NCBI GenBank assembly: GCA_946894095.1
Contig: OX335655.1
Span: forward strand, 19,530,001 to 19,594,000
Reading direction: 5' to 3'
Length of the DNA stretch: 64,000 bases
Source: Incurvaria masculella
Lineage: Eukaryota > Arthropoda > Insecta > Lepidoptera > Incurvariidae
Shown here: positions 41,111 through 54,600 of the stretch, one piece after another
Layout: each line of letters opens with the position of its first letter
Position numbering within the stretch: position 1 is the stretch's first letter
Made by a program: the position numbers and the translations under genes
The notes under the pieces: generated by a model
What the model was told of the DNA's origin: nothing
The model's database searches: none
What the model saw: only the letters and a program-made list of their open reading frames with translations

Positions 41111-44100
41111 GTATGAAGATGTTTAATCGGTATACGGGTGGTTTTTAAATAGTTTTAGACTGACATTATAGCACGGTTTTCTTTATTGGATACTTTTTAA
41201 AGCATTGAAGGTCGTAGAATAAGTTATTTGTGATTTTTCCCTCCGCACGGTCGAATTCGCAACCCATGAGGAATATGGTTAACGACCACATACATTAGGT
41301 TTTATTTTATAACATTATGTTCTCCTGTCATTATTGTTGCTGTTGGGCGCTATTGCAATTTGGAGTGATCAGCGAATACTTTTTCGTATTTAGTGCGCTT
41401 GATGTGTTGAATTGTTTTTAATTTCTAATTGTAATAGGTAATTTTTTTAAACGCTATGAATATTTTCTGTTGGTAATGTCGAAGTTAATAATTGGAGGTT
41501 GGTAATGCCGTGGAGGCTTGCGTTTCAGATGCCTGTTCATTTGAGTTAGCTGTAAGTAGAAAATTAACAATAGTTTTTTTTACTTATTTTTTAGTGTTTT
41601 ATTATTTTCGAAATATTTTCTGTGTTTGATTGCTGGTTTGCCGTAATTTGCATAGTTTGCCGAATGTCGAATGTTTTTATTGTATTGTATTCACGCGAAA
41701 TAGGCAGAAGTTATCTGTGGATAATTGTTTTTGTGATAGCAACCAAACCGAATTTTTTTCGTTTAAATAATGCAATTGAAATAGAAAATATATGTTTTCA
41801 GCAGTGATACTCTATGCTCTATGGCTCACACACACAACAAAGGTCATTCTCGTGTCACATACATACATAAATATGTTTTGAGAGGTGCTTAGATATAGGT
41901 ATACTATAGAATGTCACTACTGTTTATGATAGCCTAATGTATTGTAACAACTACATGCAGCTGGAAATATTTGTAAAGAATATTTTCCTGGGATGTCATC
42001 GGTACAGCTGTGGCCCCATGCCCGCTGCACCGGTCCCAGATATTGTACTTTGATCGTATACAAATCTGAAAAATGAATATTTCTGATAAAATTATCATTT
42101 TAATTTTGTTTTGTTTTATTTGGGGAAGGAGTATTTCTGATAAAATTATCTTTTTCATTTCGTTTTAATTCAGGGAAGGAGTTCATTTATACTGACTGAA
42201 GGGGGTGTTCCAAGCAAGTTAGCTATAGTGTTCAAGTCTATTTAGAATTAATTGTAGAAAGTTTGTAACATCATTTAAGTGCATCGAAAAGTGTGACAAC
42301 ATAGACATGTGTGCAGGCATTATTTCAATCGATATATCTATCCTGAGCGAATTGAAGCATTGCTCAAATCATTTGTGAGGGTCAAAGAGCAGCCCGTAGG
42401 TCACGGATCGAATGTGCCAAGCTGAACGTTAACTATCTTCGTCTTGAACTCCCTGGAGCCTGGAGTTACGATGTAGGGGTGTTCAAGTAACTGGACCAAT
42501 CTCGTGCCTCCGCGAATGCATCCTTATCTCTGCAGCTCACGAGTGGAAGTCGACAGAAGCTGACTACTGAACGAGTTCATTCGATTCGATACACTAACCT
42601 AGCCTGGCCTCAGATCTGAAAGTGCATATACCCACACATTGCTCTACTCGTGCTCGTTTACCTAGTTTAAACATGTACATAATAAGTACACAGAATTTTG
42701 CGTACATTCCAAGAACTACGCTTGCTCGAGGGCAAGACATGTTTACACCGAGCCAATTTCAGCTTATTGGGCAAGAATAAACGAACAAACACGTCTTCGT
42801 GCGCCCGTCGCGATGCGAAGATCGGCCGAAAAGTTAGTATTATAAACCATTGCTCCTTCGGTTGTATGTGCACATACAACCGGTTAGATTACTTAGATAT
42901 AGGTCGAGCGAAGGCCTTTCCCTACGTCTGTGATGATAACCACGTTAGAATATATCTTAGTATACATTAATCCAATTCGATAAATAAGAAAGTAGTTTCT
43001 TTTCATGGTTAATACAGTTACTTATCTGCAATTAAGTTTGTGTTTTATTTGATAAACATATTAAAGTGGTACTGTCGGTTACTTTCATGTCTTGAATGGA
43101 AATTGTGACAGCAAAATCCTTTTCTGTCATAATTCCGTTGGAATCTTGGAGTGAAAATAGACTTTTCTATGGTATATTTATCTCATACTTACCTGCAGTC
43201 ATTGAAAGTAGCAGACTATGATAATGAACAATCTTTTCCTCACTTAGACAACATTTTAAAGCGATGTTTCTATAGCCCCATTACATGCTCGGCCGTTCGG
43301 CCTCTAAGGAGTAAGTTCAGACAAAACGTCACCATGATTCCCGGTTGAACGAGTCCTTTATGAAATGGTCTCGACAAAAATTGCATTCAAGCTTAACTTC
43401 TCTCGGGTGAACTGATGCTGCCCATTTTTTACTCAGTAGATATCTTCCCAGCTCTTCCTGGATAAAAACCAAACAAATCGTAAACATGGTGAAACTATAG
43501 CAGTGTCCGACACTCAAGGAAGATCTTAGAAGTAACTTTGTTGTTTCATTGTTCCCAACCTACCTCCCACCTCCGTGTTCCCAACCACGTTCCCAACCAA
43601 TCCAATGTCCATCCAACCCTTCAAGTGTTGTATGTCCAAAAATAAACCACTCAAGTTGTCTACAAATATAATTTATTTTATATTGGTGTAATCATTAAAA
43701 TATGTAGATTCTAAATCATTTCATAATAATAATTACTAACTACCAAACCAGATACATCGGCGCCTACTCACTCACAACACTCCATGCAAGCAAACAATAC
43801 ACATGTAATATGGCAAGTATGGTTCCATTGGAGTTATGAGTTACTATGAATGTAATGAAATCAATGATTCGCTGACGGACGCTCGCGGCAGGGTCGCGGC
43901 TTGATCACATCTTTAACTCAATAAGTACACATTTGGTGTCGGCATCGTTGTATGGTCGTAGCAATTCAATAGCCATTACCTCAGATCAAGTAAGGAAGGA
44001 GATTTGCCATCTTGCGCGCCTACTATGAGGCCCGCTTTCTCCAATTTTATAAAATTACCAACCAAAACATAGCCATACGCAAACATCGTACCATAGATAG

Positions 44101-44188
44101 CACGTAGGGTTTGTGTTGGTGGGAACGGACTTGCTAACGCATTTCGAGAGCATATTCGCGAGTGTTGGCGATAGATGGCGTCGCATGG
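41111..44188. other. Intergenic, no gene recognised
   Basis: AT-rich. A 65-bp tandem pair (tatttctgataaaattatc ... ggggaaggag) lies at 42076-42182. The stretch 43990-44180 resembles 13260-13400. Frames such as 42698-42970 show no domain. Confidence 0.4.
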
Positions 44189-44200
44189 CCAGAGCTCCTA

Positions 44201-44500
44201 GTCCCAGTTACTTCGAAGTTACGTAAAAAACGTCAGACTCCATACTATTTTTTACTAGATATTCTGAGCTTTTACTTCTTCAAGCTGCCAAACTTTAACT
44301 CGGACTTCCCATTTGTATGAAAACGCGGAGTCAGCGTAAACGGCAACGTCGACGTATTAACGGCTACGGTGAGTAAGCTGTCAAGTCAAACTCGGACTCG
44401 CAAATTTTAGTTCGCTTAACGTGCTTGAATTTCTCCATACATTTTAATTCGCTAGTTGATCGATTAAAACGTAAACGCCAATTTAGGTGACAGCTGGGAC
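44201..44500. mobile_element. Mariner-like MITE, complete, TA-flanked
   Basis: TA, GTCCCAG ... CTGGGAC, TA. The interior matches the family at 30706-31050 (tttactagatattctgagct, aaaacgcggagtcagcg). A TA duplication and short conserved ends fit Tc1/mariner-derived MITEs. Confidence 0.78.
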
Positions 44501-44502
44501 TA

Positions 44503-47129
44503 GATCTCGGATCCCCAGACGATTGCAATTCATGCTAACACCCATGTGGCACTTCTCCTTCCTTTACTCTACCTAGTATTACTATACCTAGTCTAAACTA
44601 GATCAGTGGTGAATTTGTTGAAGAGTATTGTTGACAGATCAACAGTGGCTCTTGTTAGAGCAACAGTTGATCAGTGAATGATACTCTTTGTGTACTAACT
44701 TCTAATATCACTGGACAGAAAACTTACCTCATTTTCTATGTAGTGTCAATCAATACATAACCTATCGGATTGGCAAGATCGCAACTGAATCATATTTTAT
44801 AGTGAATGGAACTGTTTTTCTACATCTACACATTGTTGTTCAAAATGAATCGATTTTTTAACAAATTTTAAGCAAGATACAATTTTTAAATGATAATATT
44901 TGTTACAAAAATGTAACTTGTTCCTGGTTAAAACTTATTTTCATTTACGACCTTTTTGCTTTTGGCGTTGAAAAATACAGGCTACCCACAATTCAGCTGT
45001 GTCAATATATTTAGAAAATAATCATAATTAACTATGTAAATTTCAAACTTTATCAAAACGTCACGCGTAAAAACAATGGCAATATATAAACCCTGTTCGT
45101 TATATCAGAGTTTCCATTTGGCTAAATCTAATCTCACTGGTCAGAAAATATTACCTAAAAATCCCCGGTGGGTTTTTTTTAATAGAACATTTAATAAAAT
45201 TAAAGAGACAATGCATGTAATTCTGAAGAAAATTAAATGTTTTCATGTAGGTTGTCAGGTGCTGTATATAGACCGTGTAATTCATCAGCAACTCAAATAA
45301 AAAGGTAGTAAGTAAGCATGCTAAAAAATGCAAACAATTATAGTATTACTATTTATGTGTATATTATACACATTTTATGCCTACGTACCTAAATTACGCT
45401 GCTAAGGAAAATACTTTGAAAAACATTCTTATAACTAAACTTAAAGATATCTATGGGAAAATTTTAAGAGTGCTTCTGGTGCCTAACTTAATCCATAAAT
45501 AATAACTTAAGTACCTATCAATGTGCTACTTGAGATGGTGAGAAATATTCCCATAGCTGCGTTCAACTCGACTTAATACCAAACATCGCTTTGCATGGAT
45601 GAATATAATGAACAGTTATATAAATGTGTGTACTACAAAGAAAAAAATCCGACATCATAACTCCCTACAACCAACCCCTATGTCAGATTTTATTACATTT
45701 AAATGTATGCAAGCATTCATTAGTCTATTCCCAGAATAAAGTATAAATGTTGTTGATTAGGCTCATAGTAATAATATAAAGGAAATACATAGCTATTAAA
45801 AGTATACATATACACGTACATATTTGATAAGTACCTACTTAGCAAAAGAATACCATGCATTTTGGCGGGAAGCGATAGTCAATGGTCGATGGGAGAAATT
45901 ACTATACTTAGTCTATTACAAATGTCAATTTTCAAAAGTGTTTTCGTGAGCTGGAGTTAATTTTGACGGTTGGATCGTACCTTACCTCACGAGCCTTTGC
46001 GCCTCTAGTCCGAGTTTTACGTAATCGACCAGGTTTTCATATAAATTGGCGAACAGAGTTCGTTTTTACCACGCGCTAGTTCTCCAACGGAATCTAGATG
46101 GTGCCATTATAGATAAAGTTAACAAAATATTGTAGCTATACCCATCAACCTATTTTCTCAAATTTAAATTTGTCGTCATTGAAACATAATATGGAAAAAG
46201 AGATGACAATTTGTAAAATTCGGTTAATGCACAGGGCTACAAGGAATTTATTTTCAAGCATTTCAGAAATTTACGCCATCTAGATTTCGTTGAAGAATTA
46301 ACGAGCGTTTTAAATCACCTTCCAAAAACGCCAATCTTAAATTAGAATACATTCAAATAATTTTACTCTAAACTGTAGCGTCATTGCTTATGCCTGACAG
46401 ATTTTGGCACGGATTTAGTCCGGCACTATTATGTGGAGGCTTTTTGTTACTCTGGTGCCTTTAGTCAGAGCGATACGAACACTGAAAACATGGCCGAACA
46501 AACATGGCCAACTCACATAAAGTATCATCCTACCTACTGAAAATTAGAAAATTAACAACACAATTAGGTGCTCTTAAATGAATTGTAAAAAACCAACTTG
46601 AAAACTTTTATTAATAATGCTTTCATTAGACCCTAAAAGCTACCTGAAACATTGTATTAGGTAATGGAGAAGCTCTGGCAATTTTACAATGAGCATCAGT
46701 TGTCAAATATTAGCAATATTACTAATTCTTGGGGCTAATGTAGCTTTTGTCTCGTTCTCTCCTCTCCTACGAATAAAAATTTCGATAGCAGCAGCTCTTA
46801 GAACAAACAACTGTGGAAACTATGATAGAAACTGACCCTACTCACACACACTAGTTATTCAGACATTGATGATTAATTTATATCACTTTCGAGCCAAAAT
46901 GCGCAAGCAAAAAATGTATTCTTACCCAAATGTAAGAAGGTCATATTTTCAATGTACATCAATACATTCCAAAATCAAATACTTTGCAAAGTACTAAACA
47001 GAAAACCAAAATCAGCGCAACCAGGCTCAATAGAATAAGACAAAACAATTGCCAACCGCGACTCAATGTTTTCATGGTGCCGAAGCGGAGCTGCTCTTCC
47101 ATCAGAATGTTTGATCACAAGGCGAGGTG
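44503..47129. other. Intergenic, no gene recognised
   Basis: AT-rich. On the minus strand AATAAA (complement at 46607-46612) is a possible poly(A) signal for gene B; use of that site would place the whole 138-bp array inside gene B's 3' UTR. Confidence 0.4.
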
Positions 47130-47156
47130 CGATAGTGGAGGGGAGATAGACGTTCG

Positions 47157-48606
47157 ACGCTGTCCTTGGCGAGCGGCTCGCTGCCGCGCATGCGCCGGTT
47201 GTTCGTGAACGGTGTTTTAGTGGAGGGGAGAATGACGCAAGGCTGGACGGCCCCTACGCCACACTGGTGCTGTCCTTGTGCGAGCGGCCCTGCGAGACGC
47301 GCTCCGTGTCCTTGGCGAGCGGCTCGCTGCCGCACATGCGCCGGTTGCTCGTGAACGGTGTGGTAGTGGAGGGGAGAGTGACGGACGGCCCCTACGCCAC
47401 ACTGGTGCTGTCCTTGTGCGAGCGGCCCTGCGAGACGCGCTCCGTGTCCTTGGCGAGCGGCTCGCTGCCGCACATGCGCCAGTTGTTCGTGAACGGTGTG
47501 GTAGTGGAGGGGAGAGTGACGGACGGCCCCTACGCCACACTGGTGCTGTCCTTGTGCGAGCGGCCCTGCGAGACGCGCTCCGTGTCCTTGGCGAGCGGCT
47601 CGCTGCCGCACATGCGCCGGTTGCTCGTGAACGGTGTGGTAGTGGAGGGGAGAGTGACGGACGGCCCCTACGCCACACTGGTGCTGTCCTTGTGCGAGCG
47701 GCCCTGCGAGACGCGCTCCGTGTCCTTGGCGAGCGGCTCGCTGCCGCACATGCGCCGGTTGCTCGTGAACGGTGTGGTAGTGGAGGGGAGAGTGACGGAC
47801 GGCCCCTACGCCACACTGGTGCTGTCCTTGTGCGAGCGGCCCTGCGAGACGCGCTCCGTGTCCTTGGCGAGCGGCTCGCTGCCGCGCATGCGCCGGTTGC
47901 TCGTGAACGGTGTGGTAGTGGAGGGGAGAGTGACGGACGGCCCCTACGCCACACTGGTGCTGTCCTTGTGCGAGCGGCCCTGCGAGACGCGCTCCGTGTC
48001 CTTGGCGAGCGGCTCGCTGCCGCACATGCGCCGGTTGCTCGTGAACGGTGTGGTAGTGGAGGGGAGAGTGACGGACGGCCCCTACGCCACACTGGTGCTG
48101 TCCTTGTGCGAGCGGCCCTGCGAGACGCGCTCCGTGTCCTTGGCGAGCGGCTCGCTGCCGCGCATGCGCCGGTTGCTCGTGAACGGTGTGGTAGTGGAGG
48201 GGAGAGTGACGGACGGCCCCTACGCCACACTGGTGCTGTCCTTGTGCGAGCGGCCCTGCGAGACGCGCTCCGTGTCCTTGGCGAGCGGCTCGCTGCCGCA
48301 CATGCGCCGGTTGCTCGTGAACGGTGTGGTAGTGGAGGGGAGAGTGACGGACGGCCCCTACGCCACACTGGTGCTGTCCTTGTGCGAGCGGCCCTGCGAG
48401 ACGCGCTCCGTGTCCTTGGCGAGCGGCTCGCTGCCGCGCATGCGCCGGTTGCTCGTGAACGGTGTGGTAGTGGAGGGGAGAGTGACGGACGGCCCCTACG
48501 CCACACTGGTGCTGTCCTTGTGCGAGCGGCCCTGCGAGACGCGCTCCGTGTCCTTGGCGAGCGGCTCGCTGCCGCACATGCGCCGGTTGCTCGTGAACGG
48601 TATCAC
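47157..48606 (-). repeat. 138-bp tandem array derived from gene B's terminal exon
   Basis: Ten full units start at 47266, 47404, 47542, 47680, 47818, 47956, 48094, 48232, 48370 and 48508, each exactly 138 bp (46 codons). A degraded partial unit lies to the left (47157-47265). On gene B's strand each unit contains the last 34 codons of gene B (PFTSNRRM.GSEPLAKDTER to STSVA), the TAG stop and about 33 nt beyond it. Only the rightmost unit is joined to the transporter exon. The units differ at very few positions, notably CATGTGCGG versus CATGCGCGG. Because the period is a multiple of three and GC-rich, frames of 429-537 codons are open on both strands; these are by-products. Confidence 0.95.
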
Positions 48607-48692
48607 CGCCACGAGCAGCCCCGCCACCACCACCCACACGCCCGCCATGTAGAACGACATGTCCCAGCGGCCCGTCACGTCGTTCAGCAGAC
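48496..48692 (-). CDS. Gene B coding exon 5 (C-terminus)
   Basis: Starts after TGTGCAG, completes the split Gly, encodes TM12 (MSFYMAGVWVVVAGLLVAVI) and the cytosolic tail, stop TAG at 48498-48496. The distal half of this exon is the first unit of the 138-bp array. Confidence 0.9.
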
Positions 48693-51600
48693 CTGCACAG
48701 TCCGCAAACACACACACGTTACACGGCGAATCGAGATTCTGGCACATGATCCTACATTCCATCCACGAAAGGAGAAAATAGCGCCTGAGTGGTCAGACCG
48801 AGTTCTCACCTAAATGAGTGTTTACGGAACTTTGAAGTTACGTAAAAACGTCAAATTCCACCGCCGCTCCGGAGGCTTCATGAAGAAACGCTCATACTTA
48901 CTAGGTTTAGTAATTATCGGAAATCGTAGGCCACATTGCGTAAACCAGCAGAACTCGCAAAAAATAATTCCATACATCGAGCGGTCATATCCACGCAGCG
49001 AAAGGCGATAAAACAATTGAAAATATTATATAACACCGTTCTAACGCCAACGAAATAAAACCTTCGCGGATCATTGCCAACTCATGTCAAATGGTCTCTA
49101 GGTGCAAGGAACAAAGGGTTTCCATGAGGAAATTCTTTAGACTTGAATGAAATTAAGAATGCATTACATGCAGCCGTGCAGAAACTCGTATGGTGGGCTG
49201 TTCAACATTTTAACAGGTCCGAGTAGCTGTGCTCTAAGTGATAACTTTAAACATTGAGAACCTGTTTTAGGAAACAAAACTTTCTCGAAGGTCGAATCAC
49301 GTAACATGCAGTGAACGCTGTTAAACTTTCACCAGAATTTAGCAGACGTTGCCATAGGAAGGGACTTACGGAGGAGGGCGTTTTACAAAGGACCAGACTT
49401 TGAGAGGGCCCAAGTGCAGGCAGCCACCACCACCCCAACAACAGGGCCTTAAAAAAAGTAAAAGGTAATTATTGTGCTGCCAGGAGTGCCCCCGGTCCTG
49501 CCAAGCCGTTTCACAAAGTTTAAGTACCGTAAAGTTTTGTGATTTTTTATTACATTTCTAGGCTATTCTTAAAGTGCAGTTGTAACCTTATCCAACTTCA
49601 ACCAACCAGAAGTTAAAACTTTGTATTTTTAGGCGCAACATTAGCCGCAGTTGGAACTTTGTATTTTTAGGAGCAACATAAGCCTCAGTTAGAACTTTGT
49701 AATTTAGGAGTAACATAAGCCGCAGTTAGAACTTTGTATTTTTAGGAGCAACATAAGCCGCAGTTAGAACTTTGTATTTTTAGGAGCAACATTAGCAGCA
49801 GTTAGAACCATGTCCTGAACTTGTAAAGTTTATTCTTTTTGGTATCTGTAGAGCAATGCAAATAAAAAAATCATAATGGGTGACATTTCTGACACCCGAG
49901 AACCGAATTTTCTGTTTCAGGGCTCCGACCAATGCATAAAAACGAGCAACGAGCCCATTCCAATGTCATCTAGCTATAGCGAGAGCCAACTAGACCAAAG
50001 TTACATACTTCGGTCGGTTTCCTCAGAATGTTTTCCTTTACTCTAAGCATTCCTGTTACATAAATTGTAAGCCACGAAGAGATAGAAAGAGATGTACGCG
50101 CATGGACGAGTAGATAACAAGCCGACGTTAGAGTGAGAAGTTAAGAAACAGACAGAATCACTATGTAAGTTATAGAAACGGAAAATATCTTTATATTTTA
50201 TTGGTAAGACGTGCCTGCTATGTAGGACTTTGCAGTTTCTGACTTTAGCATTACTAGGATTTTTTATGGGACTGCGTGATGGTGAAGTTAAAACACACCT
50301 ACACAGTCATGACATTAGCCCAGCACATCACATTCGAACCAGAACATGGGTACTATCCATTGCATGACCCTGGCCACATTAAAGTGGATTTAAAACAGAC
50401 AAGTCTTCATTGCCGTTTCGACTATCTTTCATCCAATGAGATGGTAGTAACCCTAGAATTAATAAATAGAAATGGCAATAATGCCAATCCACGTTAAACA
50501 CGACTGACCTGCGATAGGCGGACCGATGAGATGACCCGCGCCCTGCGCCAGCAGCATGAGCCCGTAGGCGGTGGTGAACTTCTCGAGCGCGATGAGGTCG
50601 ACGAGGATGCTCGGCGTGTAGGAGTAAGAGGAGGAGAAGCAGAGCCCGAACGCCGCGGAGTTGATGGCGAGCAGCGGGAAGCTGTGCAGCACCAGCGGGA
50701 ACAGCAGCAGCGACACGCCGCACAGCACGAGGCACACGGCATACGCGAGCGTCACGTTGATCCACGGCCGGTCGCCAGCCCAGCCCAGCGCTATCTGTGG
50801 GCGCATCGACCACGACATACTCAAAAAAAGTTCCGACTGGGGGTGATCTTTCTTTGTTTCTCTCCATCCATGACAGGCTGTATAGAGTAACTGGGAGGAT
50901 TTCTACCAAATTCGGAGTTTTCTACTAATGATAAATTGATGTCAAATAACAAGCCGGACAAGCCCGGACAAGCCCTGATGATCACTATTATATCAATCAC
51001 AAATATTGTAAAAAGTTGTAAAAGATGATTGTATGTACCGCAAATGTTTCTATTTCTATATTACCAGATGGTACCATGCCATCTGATGACAAGTGTCCCG
51101 TAGCTTAACTGGAAATCATCATGGCCACCGTGTCGGATAGCTTGCTTCGATTCTAACAGCGTGATGATCTTTGTTTGGTCGTCCGAGTTTGGAAAGTGTG
51201 AATAAGTTACTTTATGTTTCCTATTCCAAACAGAACAAAACGGTTGGCCACTTCTACAGTTTTGCAGGGGTTAGTAAACGTACTTTCCCAAACTCAACAC
51301 TTGCAGGTGTTGGCGCTTTCCAAGTGATAGCCCTCGAATGAATTGCCTCTTTCTGTATTGTAAGAGTTGACAAAAACCTTTCCATAATGACTGGACCGGA
51401 TCTTAGCCTATCATGACAGGATACAAGAAAATAGTGAACTTACGAGACCAATAGTGCTGGAGGCACCGATGATGGTCATCATGGTGGTGCCAGAGTCTCG
51501 CGTCGCGTCGCTACCGTTGTGCTGGAGGAAGTCTATGAGGTAGAAGTAGGGCACGATGAACCACACGAAGAGGAGGATCGTGGATATAGTCATCATGAAG

Positions 51601-54600
51601 AAGTGGAACTCCGTGAACATGGTGAGGTCGAACGTCTGCTTGCAGATGTCGGCAAACTTGTGGTACCACTCCTGAAATTAAGTATTTTGTTACCATAATT
51701 CTTGAAAGAAACCACCGAGCTAATTGAAAAAATAAGGTTTGCATGTTGAAGTGAAAGACCTAAAGGGCAGCTTAATGAAACCAATGTTACAGATGTTCCG
51801 AATTTGATGAACAAATATATGCAACTGTTTAACGGGGTTCTCAAGTCTGGCCAGGGCACCCCATGGGCTACCGCTTTATTGGTGGGATTCTCATTGCTGA
51901 ATTACATAGAATATGTATATGTATGTAGATCAAGTGTTTAATATCCTGAGATATTCATCTGTACCATAGAAAAGACTAACCCTCTCCGTAGACTCCTCCT
52001 CGAGCGAGAGCATCGAATTACGGTAGATGTTAGGACAGGAGGACGCCCGCAGCTTGTACTTGGAGATGTTCATCATAGCAGAGCGATGCATCATGGTGTG
52101 GCGGTGCACGCGGATGTCACGCAGGTAGTGGTGGTCGGTGGCCAGCTGCCGGCGCAGCCAGTCCTGTCTCTGGCCCTGCGCCTTGTCTGCCGGCTTCTCC
52201 TGCTTCACTATAACGGCTCGCTTGTTCTCGGGTATCGGCGGCAGCAGCAGGTTGTCCGCCCCGATCAACATCTTCGGCTCCGGCTTCTTGCGGCTCAGCT
52301 TGAGCTTCATGGACATGGTGACCGGCTTATTCTTGGGTAGCTCTGGCGGTGACTCTATCGGCAGCTTCTGCTCCGAGTTGCTTCGCAGTGCGAGCAGAGA
52401 CGGGTAGTTCTCTAGCATTATGTTGTACAGTCGCTTGTTGGAGAATAGATGCTCTAGCACCTCTGCCGGCACCTGTATATGTTAAAACAATTTAATAATT
52501 AATTGATAGTTAAAAATTTAGATTTTAGAAAAGTTAGATTTTGTGAACATCAGATGGTGCCATGCCATCTGATGACAAGAGTTCTGTAACCTAACGGGAA
52601 ACCCTCATGGCCACTGTGCCGGAGAACTTGCTTCGAATCTAACAGCGTGAAAATGTATGTTTTCTAGTTTGGAAAGTGTGAATAGGTTACTTCATGTAAC
52701 CTGTTTTCTAGTTTGGAAAGTGTGAATAGGTTACTTCATGTAAAGTAAGTAGATGAATAATTATATCGCAGGCACGAACAATACGCGCTCTATCGCAACG
52801 TGCTGTGTGAAATTCATTTCAACAATTTATATTCAAAACGTTACTTTTATGTTCGTTAATTTATTCTTTTTTTTCCTTGTAATTGTGTTATTTTTTATTG
52901 ATTAATAAATGTATTTTCTTTCCTTCATATGACTAAGTATTTCGAAAGTGTGTGCAGAAATTATATCATGTAAGAACAAGTAATGTAATTCTTAGAAAAA
53001 ATATCAATCCAACAATATTGCACATGTACATGCTCACCTTTTCACTCTGCTTTAAATAGGTTGGCAGGTTGACGACCGAGTTGACCTTTTGCTGCTGAGC
53101 GCTGTCGGCATTCATTTTGGTAGTGGCGTCGAGGTTCTCCGCGACCGCGATAGATGTGACGAGTGTCGTGAGAATGTACTCCGGGGTCTGGCCACTGCGC
53201 ATGAGCTCCTTCAGCTCCTCGATGCCCGGGAACATCGACTCGCCGCCGCCGGAGCGCGCAGACCGCGCCGAGATCGACACCGAACTGGAGGCGCGTTTCG
53301 ACTTATTCAAGGCCATCTGCTTCTTTTGCTCGATGATCCACCACTCGGGGTCGCGCATCACCGCGCCGCACACGCACATGTTCAGCAAAGAGCCCGACAA
53401 CAGGACGATTGTCCAGCGCCACCCGAACTCGAACAGCAGGAACTGCGTGAGCGGCGAAAATATTACCGTCCCGAACCCGATGCCGCAAGCACCCAGCGAA
53501 ACTGCTAGGTTGCGCTTCTTCTCGAACCAGTAAGCGATCGAGACGACCGCAGTCACGTACAGCAGCCCCATGCCGAGACCTGCCAGCACGCCGAACGTGA
53601 TCAGCATCGTCTCGATGCTGTTGCTAACGGCGGCCAGCAGGAAGCCGCTCGTCGAGACGAGCCCACCGACTATAGTCATCTTGCGGCAACCGTAGCGATC
53701 GACGAGCGCACTCATCACCGGCCCGGCAAGCAGCGGCACCGAGATGAACAGGCTGCCGATCCACGAGGTGGTCGCCTGGCTCGCGCCGAAGTGGTCGTGG
53801 AACTCGACGTGCAGAAGGCCGAAGGAGAAGGCGAGCCCGTCCGCCACAGTCGAGATGAGGAAGGCGGAGGCGACGACGACCCATCCCCAACCTCCGTCCG
53901 GAATTTGCGGGCCCTCGTCTTCGTGCGTCACCGACGAGCAGATGCTGTCGTCGTCGCCGAGTCCGAGGAACTTGACACCCTCCGTCGGGGGGCTGTCACC
54001 TCCACCCTCCCCTTCTTCCTCGCTGTCACCCTGCTCGCCTTCGCCGCCCTTCTGCGGCTTGTAGTACGCCGCTATTTGCACGGTCGGCGGTTCCCTCCAC
54101 GTTTTCGCCTCTTCCGTTTTCATTGAGTTCACTTTATTTAAGTCCTTCGTGGCTTGCTCGTTCGCTTTGGTCTCGTCATCTAGCTCTGTCATCGAGAAAG
54201 CGTCGTCGCCGTCGGCCGCCGCCGCCGATAACAGCGGCGACGATGGCTTGTCGTCATCGGAGGGCAGCTTCGGTAGCAGCAAGCTCGGAAGCGAGCCCAA
54301 CTTCTGGGTCGGCGCAATGCCGTTCTCCTGAACTCTCAGTGTATCCATTCTGCGTCGCAGTTCTGGATGTCTTCGCGAGTCCCTTGAGGAGTAACACGTT
54401 CGGTGTTACGGTTTGCGGACGCCGAGGGCGCGTCCGGTACACTTTGGACGCGAGGTCGTCGACGGGTCTATTTGGGGCCGCCGATCAGTTCTCGCGAAGA
54501 GATTCTTAAGCGGGGATCCCGGGCGGAGTACCGGCACGGTTGCTTGGCCACGCTGCTAAGTTTCGGGGCGTATGGCTTCTCCGGCGTGGGGGGCATCAAT

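Larger units (their letters stand above)
48693..50508 (-). other. Gene B intron 4
   Basis: Phase-1 intron, 1816 bp. Holds a mariner-like MITE end fragment (about 48798-48865), a 38-bp minisatellite (49612-49807) and a degenerate SINE (50270-50480). Confidence 0.85.

Noticed and set aside
47102..48813. Long open frames of 537, 511, 461 and 429 codons on both strands across the 138-bp array
   Set aside because: The period is 46 codons, so any frame without a stop in one unit stays open through all units. Only the gene B frame joins a transporter, and it has a stop in every unit.
50531..50890. Plus-strand 119-codon frame at gene B exon 4
   Set aside because: Antisense shadow of a coding exon.
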